NCBI GenBank assembly: GCA_017450065.1
Contig: JAFSYI010000084.1
Coordinates: 16,395-80,394 of the forward strand
Origin: Lachnospiraceae bacterium
GTDB taxonomy: Bacteria; Bacillota; Clostridia; Lachnospirales; Lachnospiraceae
Length of the DNA: 64,000 nucleotides
Reading direction: 5' to 3'
Part shown: one piece after another, positions 8,429-16,095 of the stretch
Numbering within the stretch: the first letter of the stretch is position 1
Layout of the letters: every line of letters begins with the position of its first letter
Translations under genes and position numbers: made by a program
The notes under the pieces: model-generated
Told to the model about the DNA's origin: nothing
Seen by the model: the letters and a program-made list of their open reading frames with translations, nothing else
Databases searched by the model: none

Positions 8429-9862
8429 TCAGATTCCGAAATATCTTTTCGCATTATTGTAGGATATGCCTTCAACAATCCTCTTAAGTGCCTTCTCATC
8501 GCACGGATATTCGCCGTTCTCAACCCAGCCACCTATGAGATTGCACATTATCCTTCTGAAATAATCATGTCTTGTGTAAGACAGGAAGGATCTGGAATCG
8601 GTAAGCATTCCTATGAAGTTGCCAAGGAGCCCCAGGTTGGCAAGTGATTTCATCTGCTCTTCCATACCCGACTTCGTATCATTGAACCACCACGCCGGTC
8701 CATGCTGTATCTTACCGGGAACCTCAGATGACTGGAAGCATCCGAGGATAGTTCCTATCTGCTCGTTATCAGCCGGATTAAGCGAGAAAATGATCGTCTT
8801 GGGAAGTTCGTCCGTCATATCAAGCTCGGACAGAAGGTTTGCCACGCTTCCGCCGCAGGTATTCTGAGCGATCATATCATAGCCTGTATCCGGACCAAGC
8901 TTTTTAAACATCCTTTCATTCATATTCCTTAAGCATGAATAATGCAGCTCCATTACGATATTATGCTTATGATATGCCTTACCCAATGCAACAAGAACAG
9001 CTGTCTGATAGCCCTCAGCTTCCTCAGGGCTCACGGGCTCACCGTTCATTGCTTTTTTGAAAGCAGTGTCGCATACCTCCATAGGCAGCTTCCTGAACGG
9101 AACATAATCAAGACCGTGATCCGAGGCAAGACATCCGCGGGATGCAAAGAATTCCACCCTGTTTACCAGCGCGTCTATTACATCCTGCGTTGAATCAAGG
9201 CTCTCCCTGCCCACAGCTTCGGCAAGGCTTCCAATATACTCCTTAAAGCCCGGCTTTGAAATATTGATGGCCTTATCCGGTCTGAAGGAAGGTCTCACAA
9301 GGAAGTCAACGCTTTCATCCTTTGCTATTTTTTCATGCCATTCAAGCGAATCGACCGGATCATCCGTTGTACCCACATAAGCAACATTGCTCTGTCGGAT
9401 CAGTCCTCTGGCCGACATCGAAGGATCGTTCTTCAGTCTGTCATTGCATTTGTTCCATATTGCTTCCGCATTATCTGCATTTAACGGCTCGGTAACACCG
9501 AAATACTTCTTAAGTTCAAGATGGCACCAGTGATACATGGGATTACCTATAGCCATGCTGAGCGTATCCGCAAAGCCCTTAAACCTTGCAAGCTCATCCT
9601 TTCTTCCGGTCACCTCATCGTCAGCCATGCCGTTTGATCTCATAAGACGCCACTTATAATGATCTCCGTAATAGCTTCCGTCAGCCTGCTTCCCCCCGAA
9701 CCACACATCTCCGAGACTGTCAAATCTGACATCTTCATATATTTCCCTCGGCGAAAGATGACAATGGTAATCTATTATAGGAAGGTTTTCTGCATAATCA
9801 TGAAACAGATGCTTCGCCGTATCATTTCCCAATATAAAATCATCATCCATAAATCTCTTCAT
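8429..9862 (-). CDS. uxaC: Glucuronate/galacturonate isomerase
   Basis: Interconverts D-glucuronate with D-fructuronate and D-galacturonate with D-tagaturonate, the first cytoplasmic step after uronate import. 477 residues, normal for the family. Visible motifs: IIDYHCHLSPREIY near the N-terminus (metal-binding His pair of the amidohydrolase fold), ARGLIRQSNVAYVGTTDDPV, MELHYSCLRNMN and GMLTDSRSFLSYTRHDYFRR. It lies between the second KDG kinase and the GntR regulator, all on one strand with short gaps, so probably one operon. The next enzyme, a tagaturonate reductase, is not in the window. Confidence 0.95.
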   Translation of the reverse strand: MKRFMDDDFILGNDTAKHLFHDYAENLPIIDYHCHLSPREIYEDVRFDSLGDVWFGGKQADGSYYGDHYKWRLMRSNGMADDEVTGRKDELARFKGFADTLSMAIGNPMYHWCHLELKKYFGVTEPLNADNAEAIWNKCNDRLKNDPSMSARGLIRQSNVAYVGTTDDPVDSLEWHEKIAKDESVDFLVRPSFRPDKAINISKPGFKEYIGSLAEAVGRESLDSTQDVIDALVNRVEFFASRGCLASDHGLDYVPFRKLPMEVCDTAFKKAMNGEPVSPEEAEGYQTAVLVALGKAYHKHNIVMELHYSCLRNMNERMFKKLGPDTGYDMIAQNTCGGSVANLLSELDMTDELPKTIIFSLNPADNEQIGTILGCFQSSEVPGKIQHGPAWWFNDTKSGMEEQMKSLANLGLLGNFIGMLTDSRSFLSYTRHDYFRRIMCNLIGGWVENGEYPCDEKALKRIVEGISYNNAKRYFGI

Positions 9863-9922
9863 TTAAGCTTACTCCTCTTATCCGATTGCTTCATAAATTT
9901 TTATTCCCTGTATATCTTTCCG

Positions 9923-10945
9923 TTAACGCTGAACTCTTCCCGATGCGTCGCCGCCGGCAAGCTTCTTTACTTCATCAACGCTCACTCTGTTGAAATCACC
10001 CTCAACCGAATGCTTTAATGCTGATGCTGCCACTGCGAATTCAATTGCATCCTGTGTCGAATATCCGTTAACCAGTGAGTAGATAAGTCCTCCGCCGAAG
10101 CTGTCGCCTCCGCCCACTCTGTCAACAATATGTAAATGATACTGCTTGGAGAAACAGTAATCCCTGCCGTCATAGAGCATTCCCTGCCAGTCATTGTCAT
10201 TGGCGGATATTGAAGTACGAAGCGTTATTGCCACCTTTTCAAAGCCGAACTTATCTGCAAGCTGCTTAGCTACCGACTTATATCCCTCGGTATTAAGCTT
10301 TCCACCCGTAATGTCGCTTCCCTCCGCCTCAATGCCGAACACATCCTTGGCATCTTCTTCATTGGAAATACATACATCCACATACTCGCATAACTTTGTC
10401 ATTGCCTCTCTTGCCTGTTCCCTCGTCCACAGCTTTCCTCTGTAATTAAGATCACAGCTTATCTTTACACCATGTGCATGAGCTGCCTTGCAGGCATCAA
10501 GACATATATTTACGAGGTTTTCACCAAGAGCGGGTGTAATACCGGTGAAATGGAACCAGTCCGCTCCTTCGAATATCTTATCCCAGTCAAAATCGGAAGC
10601 AGATGCCTCCTGGATAGACGAATGTGCCCTGTCATAAATACATACGCTGCCTCTCTGTGAAGCTCCCTTTTCAAGGAAGTAGATACCAACCCTGTCACCG
10701 CCTCTTGCGATATAGCTTGTATCCACGCCAAAATATCTCAAGCTGTTGACAGCAGCCTGTCCTATTGCATGCTTCGGAAGCCTGGTAACATATACGGAAT
10801 CCATGCCGTAATTGGCAAGCGATACCGATACATTAGCCTCTCCGCCGCCGAAGGTTGCCTGCATCTGGTCATCCTGAAAGAACCTGTAATAGCCGTTAGG
10901 CGCCAGCCTTAGCATTATCTCACCAAAAGTTACGATCTTTCCCAT
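9923..10945 (-). CDS. kdgK: 2-Keto-3-deoxygluconate kinase (PfkB family), copy 2
   Basis: 340 residues; same reaction class as the gene at 5238. ATFGGGEANVSVSLANYGMD is the PfkB N-terminal signature and DRVGGGDSFGGGLIYSLV the ATP/anion-hole motif with catalytic Asp. SCDLNYRGKLW is typical of bacterial KDG kinases. ATG at 10945 has AGGAGG seven bases upstream; the in-frame GTG just before it is less likely. It sits between uxaC and the YcxB-like gene. Having two KDG kinases in one locus is odd and suggests different inputs or substrate ranges. Confidence 0.85.
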   Translation of the reverse strand: MGKIVTFGEIMLRLAPNGYYRFFQDDQMQATFGGGEANVSVSLANYGMDSVYVTRLPKHAIGQAAVNSLRYFGVDTSYIARGGDRVGIYFLEKGASQRGSVCIYDRAHSSIQEASASDFDWDKIFEGADWFHFTGITPALGENLVNICLDACKAAHAHGVKISCDLNYRGKLWTREQAREAMTKLCEYVDVCISNEEDAKDVFGIEAEGSDITGGKLNTEGYKSVAKQLADKFGFEKVAITLRTSISANDNDWQGMLYDGRDYCFSKQYHLHIVDRVGGGDSFGGGLIYSLVNGYSTQDAIEFAVAASALKHSVEGDFNRVSVDEVKKLAGGDASGRVQR

Positions 10946-10970
10946 CACTTATCCTCCTGTATAAACAACT

Positions 10971-11465
10971 CTATTTTCTGTCTGCACCGCTTTCCTTCTT
11001 ATTGAGCATATCCGAAAGAAAAGCGTACAGTTCATTGCGTGTTTCCTTTAAAACGCTGTTCCTGAGTATATAGCCGTTGCCATCCTCCATATAAATAAGG
11101 AGGATGGTCGGCTTCTTTACTACTGCCCTGACACTCTTCCACTGCTTGTGCTGCTTCCGGCCGTCGGATATTATCGTAACCCCCGCCTGAGAGAAGGCCA
11201 ACTCAAGCTCGGAATACACCCCGCCAAGAGAAGCCCTGGCACGAAGCCATATGATAAGAGGCTGGAACACAGTAAATATAAGCAGGAACAAAAGCATTAC
11301 CGTCCTGAAAAGATCCGACGCATCCCGCCACCGGCTTATTATAAGCACTATGGCCGAAACGATGCAGACCAGATTAACCACTCCCATAAAGGATGAGTAT
11401 GCATAATACATTGAAGCCTGCCACAGATCTGAAGTTTTCACGCGGTATTTGTAATTAAAATTCAT
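10971..11465 (-). CDS. YcxB-like small membrane protein
   Basis: 164 residues with two predicted membrane helices (residues about 28-45 and 55-74) followed by a C-terminal cytoplasmic domain resembling YcxB-like proteins (ELELAFSQAGVTIISDGRKQ, then KKPTILLIYMEDGNGYILRN). The function of the family is unknown. It lies between the TRAP large permease and KDG kinase 2 in the same direction, so it is probably co-transcribed with the uronate genes without an obvious catalytic part. Family assignment is from memory of the topology and motif. Confidence 0.6.
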   Translation of the reverse strand: MNFNYKYRVKTSDLWQASMYYAYSSFMGVVNLVCIVSAIVLIISRWRDASDLFRTVMLLFLLIFTVFQPLIIWLRARASLGGVYSELELAFSQAGVTIISDGRKQHKQWKSVRAVVKKPTILLIYMEDGNGYILRNSVLKETRNELYAFLSDMLNKKESGADRK

Positions 11466-11529
11466 TTCCGTCTCCGGTTTGTTTCCAACAATACATTATT
11501 ATGATCATCGCAGTTCCATATTCTTCAGC

Positions 11530-12825
11530 TTATTTACTAAGCAGTTCAGGCAGGAACATTGCGATACCCGGGATAAAGGTTACCAGAAGCAGTGTGATGA
11601 TCATGCATACATAGAACGGAAGTGTTGCCTTGACAACTCTCTCCATCTTACAGTGACCAACAGCCGAACCTATGAAAAGCACAGCGCCTACAGGAGGTGT
11701 CAGAAGACCGATACCACAGTTAAGCACCATGATGATACCGAACTGTACAGGTGTGATTCCTATTGATGTTGCTATAGGGAGCAGTATGGGTGTTGCTATA
11801 AGAATGATCGGCGCCATATCCATGATACATCCGAGTATAAGGAGTATAAGATCAATAAGCAGCGCGATAACATAAGGGTTGCTCGATACACCGAGGATTG
11901 CCTTGGACGCCATATCCGGTACGTGAAGCCTGGTAAGACAGAAACCGAATATTGCCGATGTTGAAATAAGAATAAGCACTATCGAAAGCGTATCGATACA
12001 TTTATCCAGTGCCTGCCATACACCCTTCCAGTTAAGTCCCTTATAGATAAATACCGAAACAATAAGACTGTATATAACCGCTACAGCTGCTGACTCTGTA
12101 GCTGTAAACACACCGCCTACAACGCCTACGACAACAATAAGTACTGCTGCCAGTGCCCAGAACGAAGCAACGAACTGTTTTCCGAGACGCTTGATGGAGA
12201 ACTTGTCGCCCTTGGGATAATGACGTTTCTTGGAAATTATATACGAACCTACCATAAGGGATACTGCCAGCAGGGCTCCGGGAAGATATCCCGCAAGGAA
12301 CAGAGCTCCTACCGAAACTCCTCCTGCACTCATTGCGTAGATTACCATATTGTGGCTGGGCGGAACCAGAAGTCCCTCACATGATGAAGTTATCGTAACC
12401 GCTGTTGAGAAATCATCATCATAGCCCTGATCCACCATCATGGGGATCATTATTGAACCGATAGATGCTGTATCGGCTGCAGCCGAACCAGAGATGCCTC
12501 CGAAGAAATATGATGCAACAATGTTAACCATTGCCATTCCCCCGGTCATCCATCCGACTATCGAATCAGCCAGTGCAATGAGCTTATCCGATATTCCTCC
12601 GGTTCCCATAAGGACACCCATTGTTATAAAGAACGGAACAGCCATCAGCGAAAATGAACTGATTCCCTTAACCATATACTGACATATTGTTGCAAGGCTC
12701 TGTCCCTGAACCATAAGACACAATACAGACGAAATACCTACCGCATATGCGATCGGGAAGCGGAGCAAAACCATGAGCAGGAAGCTTCCCAGCAAAACAA
12801 CTATTGCCAAAGTCTGTGCACTCAT
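11530..12825 (-). CDS. dctM: TRAP transporter large permease (DctM type)
   Basis: 431 residues and about 12 membrane helices; the sodium-coupled transport subunit of a TRAP system. Typical DctM features are VVLLGSFLLMVLLRFPIAYA at the start, FGGISGSAAADTASIGSIMI (conserved scoop region) and NCGIGLLTPPVGAVLFIGSA. It overlaps the small permease by the ATGA arrangement at 12822-12825. Given the surrounding uronate genes the substrate is probably a hexuronate or an oligo-uronate breakdown product. Confidence 0.92.
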   Translation of the reverse strand: MSAQTLAIVVLLGSFLLMVLLRFPIAYAVGISSVLCLMVQGQSLATICQYMVKGISSFSLMAVPFFITMGVLMGTGGISDKLIALADSIVGWMTGGMAMVNIVASYFFGGISGSAAADTASIGSIMIPMMVDQGYDDDFSTAVTITSSCEGLLVPPSHNMVIYAMSAGGVSVGALFLAGYLPGALLAVSLMVGSYIISKKRHYPKGDKFSIKRLGKQFVASFWALAAVLIVVVGVVGGVFTATESAAVAVIYSLIVSVFIYKGLNWKGVWQALDKCIDTLSIVLILISTSAIFGFCLTRLHVPDMASKAILGVSSNPYVIALLIDLILLILGCIMDMAPIILIATPILLPIATSIGITPVQFGIIMVLNCGIGLLTPPVGAVLFIGSAVGHCKMERVVKATLPFYVCMIITLLLVTFIPGIAMFLPELLSK

Positions 12826-13433
12826 TTCTTATCACTCTCCTTTCCCTTCATTGCAGCCTCTTCTTCTGCCGCTTTCTTAAGCGCTTCAGTCACCTCATCC
12901 TTATCCTCGATCGCTCCCGACATATAATCACTCTTAAGTACGATCGACTTGATATGAGCGTAAAATGTCTCGAGCTCAAATATTATCATTGCTGCTCCCG
13001 CAACCGGAACCGGCAGATACATCCATATTCTGGATACGCTCGGCATTGAAACATAAGTACCTTTCGAACCTATCGTTGATGCGTACTGTATTCCGACTAC
13101 AAGCATGATGATCGCAAAAGCGAATACCATCAGATCTGCAAGAATATCGAGTGCCTTAAGTACACCGTCCGGAAGATACCGGTCGAATGCCGTCATCCTT
13201 ATATGGGCTCCTCTTCTTATTGCAAGCGCCGCTGACAAAACGGCCATATATGACATAAGCGTAAGTACCACTTCCTCAGTCCATGAGGGATCGGGAATAA
13301 AGCTTATATAACGCCCCATAACTGCCATTGTGGTTATCAGTATGTCAGCAATAAGCAACAGCTTACATATGACAAGAACCACTTTGTATATCGCATCATA
13401 TACGGGCTTGATCCTGTCCAGTTTCTCAAACAT
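12822..13433 (-). CDS. dctQ: TRAP transporter small permease (DctQ type)
   Basis: 203 residues with four membrane helices and a DctQ pattern (WTEEVVLTLMSYMAVLSAAL, then RRGAHIRMTAFD). The C-terminus has an extra charged tail of about 40 residues rich in Glu and Lys that extends beyond the usual family length. The start has a GAAGGAGAAGG site upstream. It overlaps dctM, and a strong stem-loop lies upstream between it and dctP, which would uncouple expression levels. Confidence 0.9.
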   Translation of the reverse strand: MFEKLDRIKPVYDAIYKVVLVICKLLLIADILITTMAVMGRYISFIPDPSWTEEVVLTLMSYMAVLSAALAIRRGAHIRMTAFDRYLPDGVLKALDILADLMVFAFAIIMLVVGIQYASTIGSKGTYVSMPSVSRIWMYLPVPVAGAAMIIFELETFYAHIKSIVLKSDYMSGAIEDKDEVTEALKKAAEEEAAMKGKESDKK

Positions 13434-13463
13434 AAGACTACCTTCTCCTTCTTTTATTTATAG

Positions 13464-13497
13464 TAAGGGCACAGCACCTGCTGATGCTGTGCCCTTA
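13464..13497 (-). promoter_or_regulatory. Intercistronic stem-loop between dctP and dctQ
   Basis: A perfect 13-bp stem (TAAGGGCACAGCA and TGCTGTGCCCTTA) with an 8-base loop, lying between the dctP stop (13541) and the dctQ start (13433). No uniform T-run follows on the minus strand (ACTATAAATAAAAG), so it is more likely a partial terminator or mRNA-stabilising hairpin that leaves dctP more abundant than the permeases. Confidence 0.65.
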
Positions 13498-13540
13498 ATC
13501 ACCACTTATAAACCTTCAAAAACTCAGTGTGATTTATTTC

Positions 13541-14698
13541 TTACTGAAGATCAAGAATCTTCTGATACAGATCCTTAAGCTCATCTGTGTTAACCTGCTC
13601 GTCTATAACCTTTGCAACTGCATCCTGCCAAGGTTTGATATCGGTTACTTCGATTACGTTACATCCTTCGTCCTTAAGCTGCTGAAGAACTTCTGCTTCC
13701 TTGTCTGCAGAGATCTCCTTGCAGTACTCACCTGCAAGCTTGCCTGCTTCCATCATTGCTTCCTGCTGAGCCGGTGTCATCTTGTCCCATGCGGAATCAG
13801 TGATGATAACCTCGATAGCGCCAAGTGTATGTCCGTCAAGGATGATGTTGTTTGCAACCTCAGGGAATGCGTTTGACTTATAGTTGGCAATGGGCTGCTC
13901 TGCTGCATCTACAACTCCTGTCTGAAGTGCCGAATAAAGCTCACCGAAAGCAACAACTGTAGGTGAAGCGCCAAGACCTTCCACAAGACCGTTCATAACA
14001 GGGTCATTGGAAACACGGATCTTCATGCCTGCCAGATCTTCGATACCCTTGATCTCATTAACCGTAAAGAAGTGGCGGAAACCTTCCTCGCCATAGAACA
14101 GGCCGCGAACTCCGGCGCCGTTCTTCTGAGGCTCCTCAAGGAAATCCTTTGCAAGATCGCTCTGTGCGAAGTTCCAGAAATGGTCTCTGCTTACGAATGT
14201 ATAAGGAAGTGAAAGAAGCAGTGACTTCGTTCCGCCGTAGCTTGTAAGTGAGAATGCAGAGATACGTGAGATATCACAGATACCGTTGTCTGCAAGCATA
14301 CCGTCAAGGATATCGTTCTCCGATCCGAGAACACCGCCTGCTTGAAGGTCGATCTCGATAGAACCGCCCGAAAGCTTCTCAACCTCTTCCTTGAACTTGG
14401 AATCGGTCATACCAACGATGGTATCAAGAGGGTTAACCTCTGCCATAACGAAGGTAACCTTGGGATCGTTCGCTGCTGCAGCTTCGGATGTTTCCTCAGC
14501 AGGCTCCTCTTTTGCCTCCTCAGCGGGCTCCTCTGCCTTCTCTTCAGCTGCAGGCTCCTCTGCCTTCTCCTCTGCTGCGGGTTCAGCAGCTGCGGGAGCT
14601 TCTGCCGGTGCGGGTGCTGCGCTCTGCAGACCACATCCTGCAAGAAGCGATGCTACCATCGTTGCAGCCAAAACAACTGATAATAATCTTCTCTTCAT
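13541..14698 (-). CDS. dctP: TRAP substrate-binding lipoprotein (DctP family)
   Basis: 385 residues from the ATG at 14698. N-terminal signal with lipobox LLAGC (Cys about residue 22), then an Ala/Glu/Pro-rich spacer of about 45 residues with repeats of AEEKAEEP, then the DctP fold (VNPLDTIVGMTDSKFKEEVE, KIRVSNDPVMNGLVEGLGAS, FGELYSALQTGVVDAAEQP). The conserved Arg in KIRVS binds the substrate carboxylate in this family. The ORF can be read 50 codons further upstream, but the downstream ATG has an AAGGAGG-like site and starts the signal peptide. It would bind a uronate outside the cell. Confidence 0.92.
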   Translation of the reverse strand: MKRRLLSVVLAATMVASLLAGCGLQSAAPAPAEAPAAAEPAAEEKAEEPAAEEKAEEPAEEAKEEPAEETSEAAAANDPKVTFVMAEVNPLDTIVGMTDSKFKEEVEKLSGGSIEIDLQAGGVLGSENDILDGMLADNGICDISRISAFSLTSYGGTKSLLLSLPYTFVSRDHFWNFAQSDLAKDFLEEPQKNGAGVRGLFYGEEGFRHFFTVNEIKGIEDLAGMKIRVSNDPVMNGLVEGLGASPTVVAFGELYSALQTGVVDAAEQPIANYKSNAFPEVANNIILDGHTLGAIEVIITDSAWDKMTPAQQEAMMEAGKLAGEYCKEISADKEAEVLQQLKDEGCNVIEVTDIKPWQDAVAKVIDEQVNTDELKDLYQKILDLQ

Positions 14699-14826
14699 AA
14701 GTATTTCCTCCTTAAGAAATATATTGTTTGTTGCCGACCGTCGGCATACCGTTCTTTTCACAAATCCTCTGTCTCTGTTATCAGAACTCCGGTTGCCTTT
14801 CGTCTGACATGTTAGATTATGGGTAT

Positions 14827-14855
14827 AGTTTAACATGCTAGTATGCAAGTGTAAA
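14827..14855 (-). promoter_or_regulatory. dctP promoter with embedded operator-like palindrome
   Basis: Minus-strand -35 TTTACA (plus 14850-14855), 17-base spacer, -10 TAAACT (14827-14832). The spacer holds CATGCTAGTATG (14834-14845), an imperfect palindrome around CTAG. A repressor bound here would block RNA polymerase; the GntR/FCD protein at 7694 is the obvious candidate. Confidence 0.5.
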
Positions 14856-14931
14856 TATGTAAAATTTCACAGAATGGATTTTTTATTTTAGTGCATTTTC
14901 ACAACAAAGCCTATTCTCAGCCATGCATTTA

Positions 14932-14960
14932 TTTACAAACTCCACTACATATGGTATCTT
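14932..14960 (+). promoter_or_regulatory. Promoter for the binding-protein/diguanylate cyclase pair
   Basis: TTTACA (14932-14937), 17-base spacer, TATCTT (14955-14960). It is followed immediately by the large inverted repeat and then the gene at 15030 with an AAGGA site. Confidence 0.5.
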
Positions 14961-15003
14961 TTAACTATTCAGGAAGCATTTTAAACCTGTCCTGAATAGT
15001 TAA
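14961..15003. promoter_or_regulatory. 14-bp inverted repeat just downstream of promoter
   Basis: TTAACTATTCAGGA (14961-14974) and TCCTGAATAGTTAA (14990-15003) are perfect inverted copies separated by 15 bases. The first arm begins right after the -10 box, so the site would cover the transcription start: an operator for a dimeric regulator, or a 5' leader hairpin. No T-run follows, which argues against a terminator. Confidence 0.6.
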
Positions 15004-15029
15004 TAACACCCAGACAATAAGGACATGAA

Positions 15030-16085
15030 ATGAACCTGTTCAAAAAAAGTTTCATATACATAATAACGTTCTTCTGTTTGCCGGTCTTATCTCTTACAAG
15101 CTGCTCCGGCTCCGGGTCTGACAGCGAAAAAGCAGATGTCTCTTCTTTTGAGTTCGAAGCCTTATCCGAAATAAAGGAAGGACGTCCCGACATCTACCTT
15201 ATACTAAAACTTATTGATTCAAGCTACTGGCAGGTAATAATAGACGGTGCAAGGGACGCTGCGGCTGATCTTGACTGCAATCTTTATATGTCGGGCACAT
15301 CCAATGAAACCGATTGGGAAGGTCAGCTTGTCATCCTTGAGCAGTGTATGGAACGCGGAGCCGACGCCATCATACTTTCTCCGGACGACTCGGTAAAGCT
15401 TTCACCCAAGATAGAGGAGATATATGAACAGGGACTTCCCATGGTCTTTATAGATACAGCAGCCAACACAGAACAGTTTGACGTCTGTTATATGACGGAT
15501 AATCTTCTGGCAGGGCAGATGGCAGCCCGGGAAATGCTTTCCGAGCTTGAGCTTATGGGAATCTCACAGAATGAAGAAGCCTATGTGGGTATTGTTGTCG
15601 GACAGGCGGCATCGCTTACCATCAACGAACGTCTGGCGGGTTTCTACCAGTACTGGACAAAGAATTCGCCCGACAAATGGCATATAATCTCAGACATAAT
15701 GAACTGCAACGGCGATATCAGCACAGCTGCAGGCATGATCACGAAATCCCTGGAGGAATATCCTGCTCTTCACGGACTGTACGGCACCAATAACGGTCCT
15801 TCAAAAGAAATCGCAAGGTTTGTTTCGGATAACGGCCGCACAGATATTGCAGTGGTGGGCTTTGATTATTCCGATGAAATAAAAAGCATCATCAACTCGG
15901 AGGATTATCACGCATCCACAATGCTTCAGCGTCAGTATGATATGAGCTTTAAGGGAGTACAGACAGCCATGAAGCTGCTTGAAGGCGGAAAAATAAATAC
16001 AAAATTCGTGGATACCGGTGTGGTAACGGTAAACAGACGTACACTTGGCAATCCGGAGGTTGTTTCTGTAATAGAACATAACTGA
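15030..16085 (+). CDS. RbsB-type sugar-binding lipoprotein
   Basis: 351 residues. Signal peptide with lipobox LTSC, then a type 1 periplasmic binding fold: ILKLIDSSYWQVIIDGARDA, GADAIILSPDDSVK, VVGFDYSDEIKSIINS. No ABC transporter genes are adjacent; instead a membrane diguanylate cyclase begins 10 bases downstream. This suggests a surface-anchored sugar sensor that passes its signal to the cyclase and not an importer component. The ligand is unknown. Confidence 0.82.
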   Translation: MNLFKKSFIYIITFFCLPVLSLTSCSGSGSDSEKADVSSFEFEALSEIKEGRPDIYLILKLIDSSYWQVIIDGARDAAADLDCNLYMSGTSNETDWEGQLVILEQCMERGADAIILSPDDSVKLSPKIEEIYEQGLPMVFIDTAANTEQFDVCYMTDNLLAGQMAAREMLSELELMGISQNEEAYVGIVVGQAASLTINERLAGFYQYWTKNSPDKWHIISDIMNCNGDISTAAGMITKSLEEYPALHGLYGTNNGPSKEIARFVSDNGRTDIAVVGFDYSDEIKSIINSEDYHASTMLQRQYDMSFKGVQTAMKLLEGGKINTKFVDTGVVTVNRRTLGNPEVVSVIEHN

Positions 16086-16095
16086 TAACATTTCG

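Noticed and set aside
14407-14700. Overlapping open frames across the dctP N-terminal region on both strands
   Set aside because: They arise from the Ala/Glu/Pro repeat DNA of the DctP spacer, show biased composition and have no ribosome binding sites.
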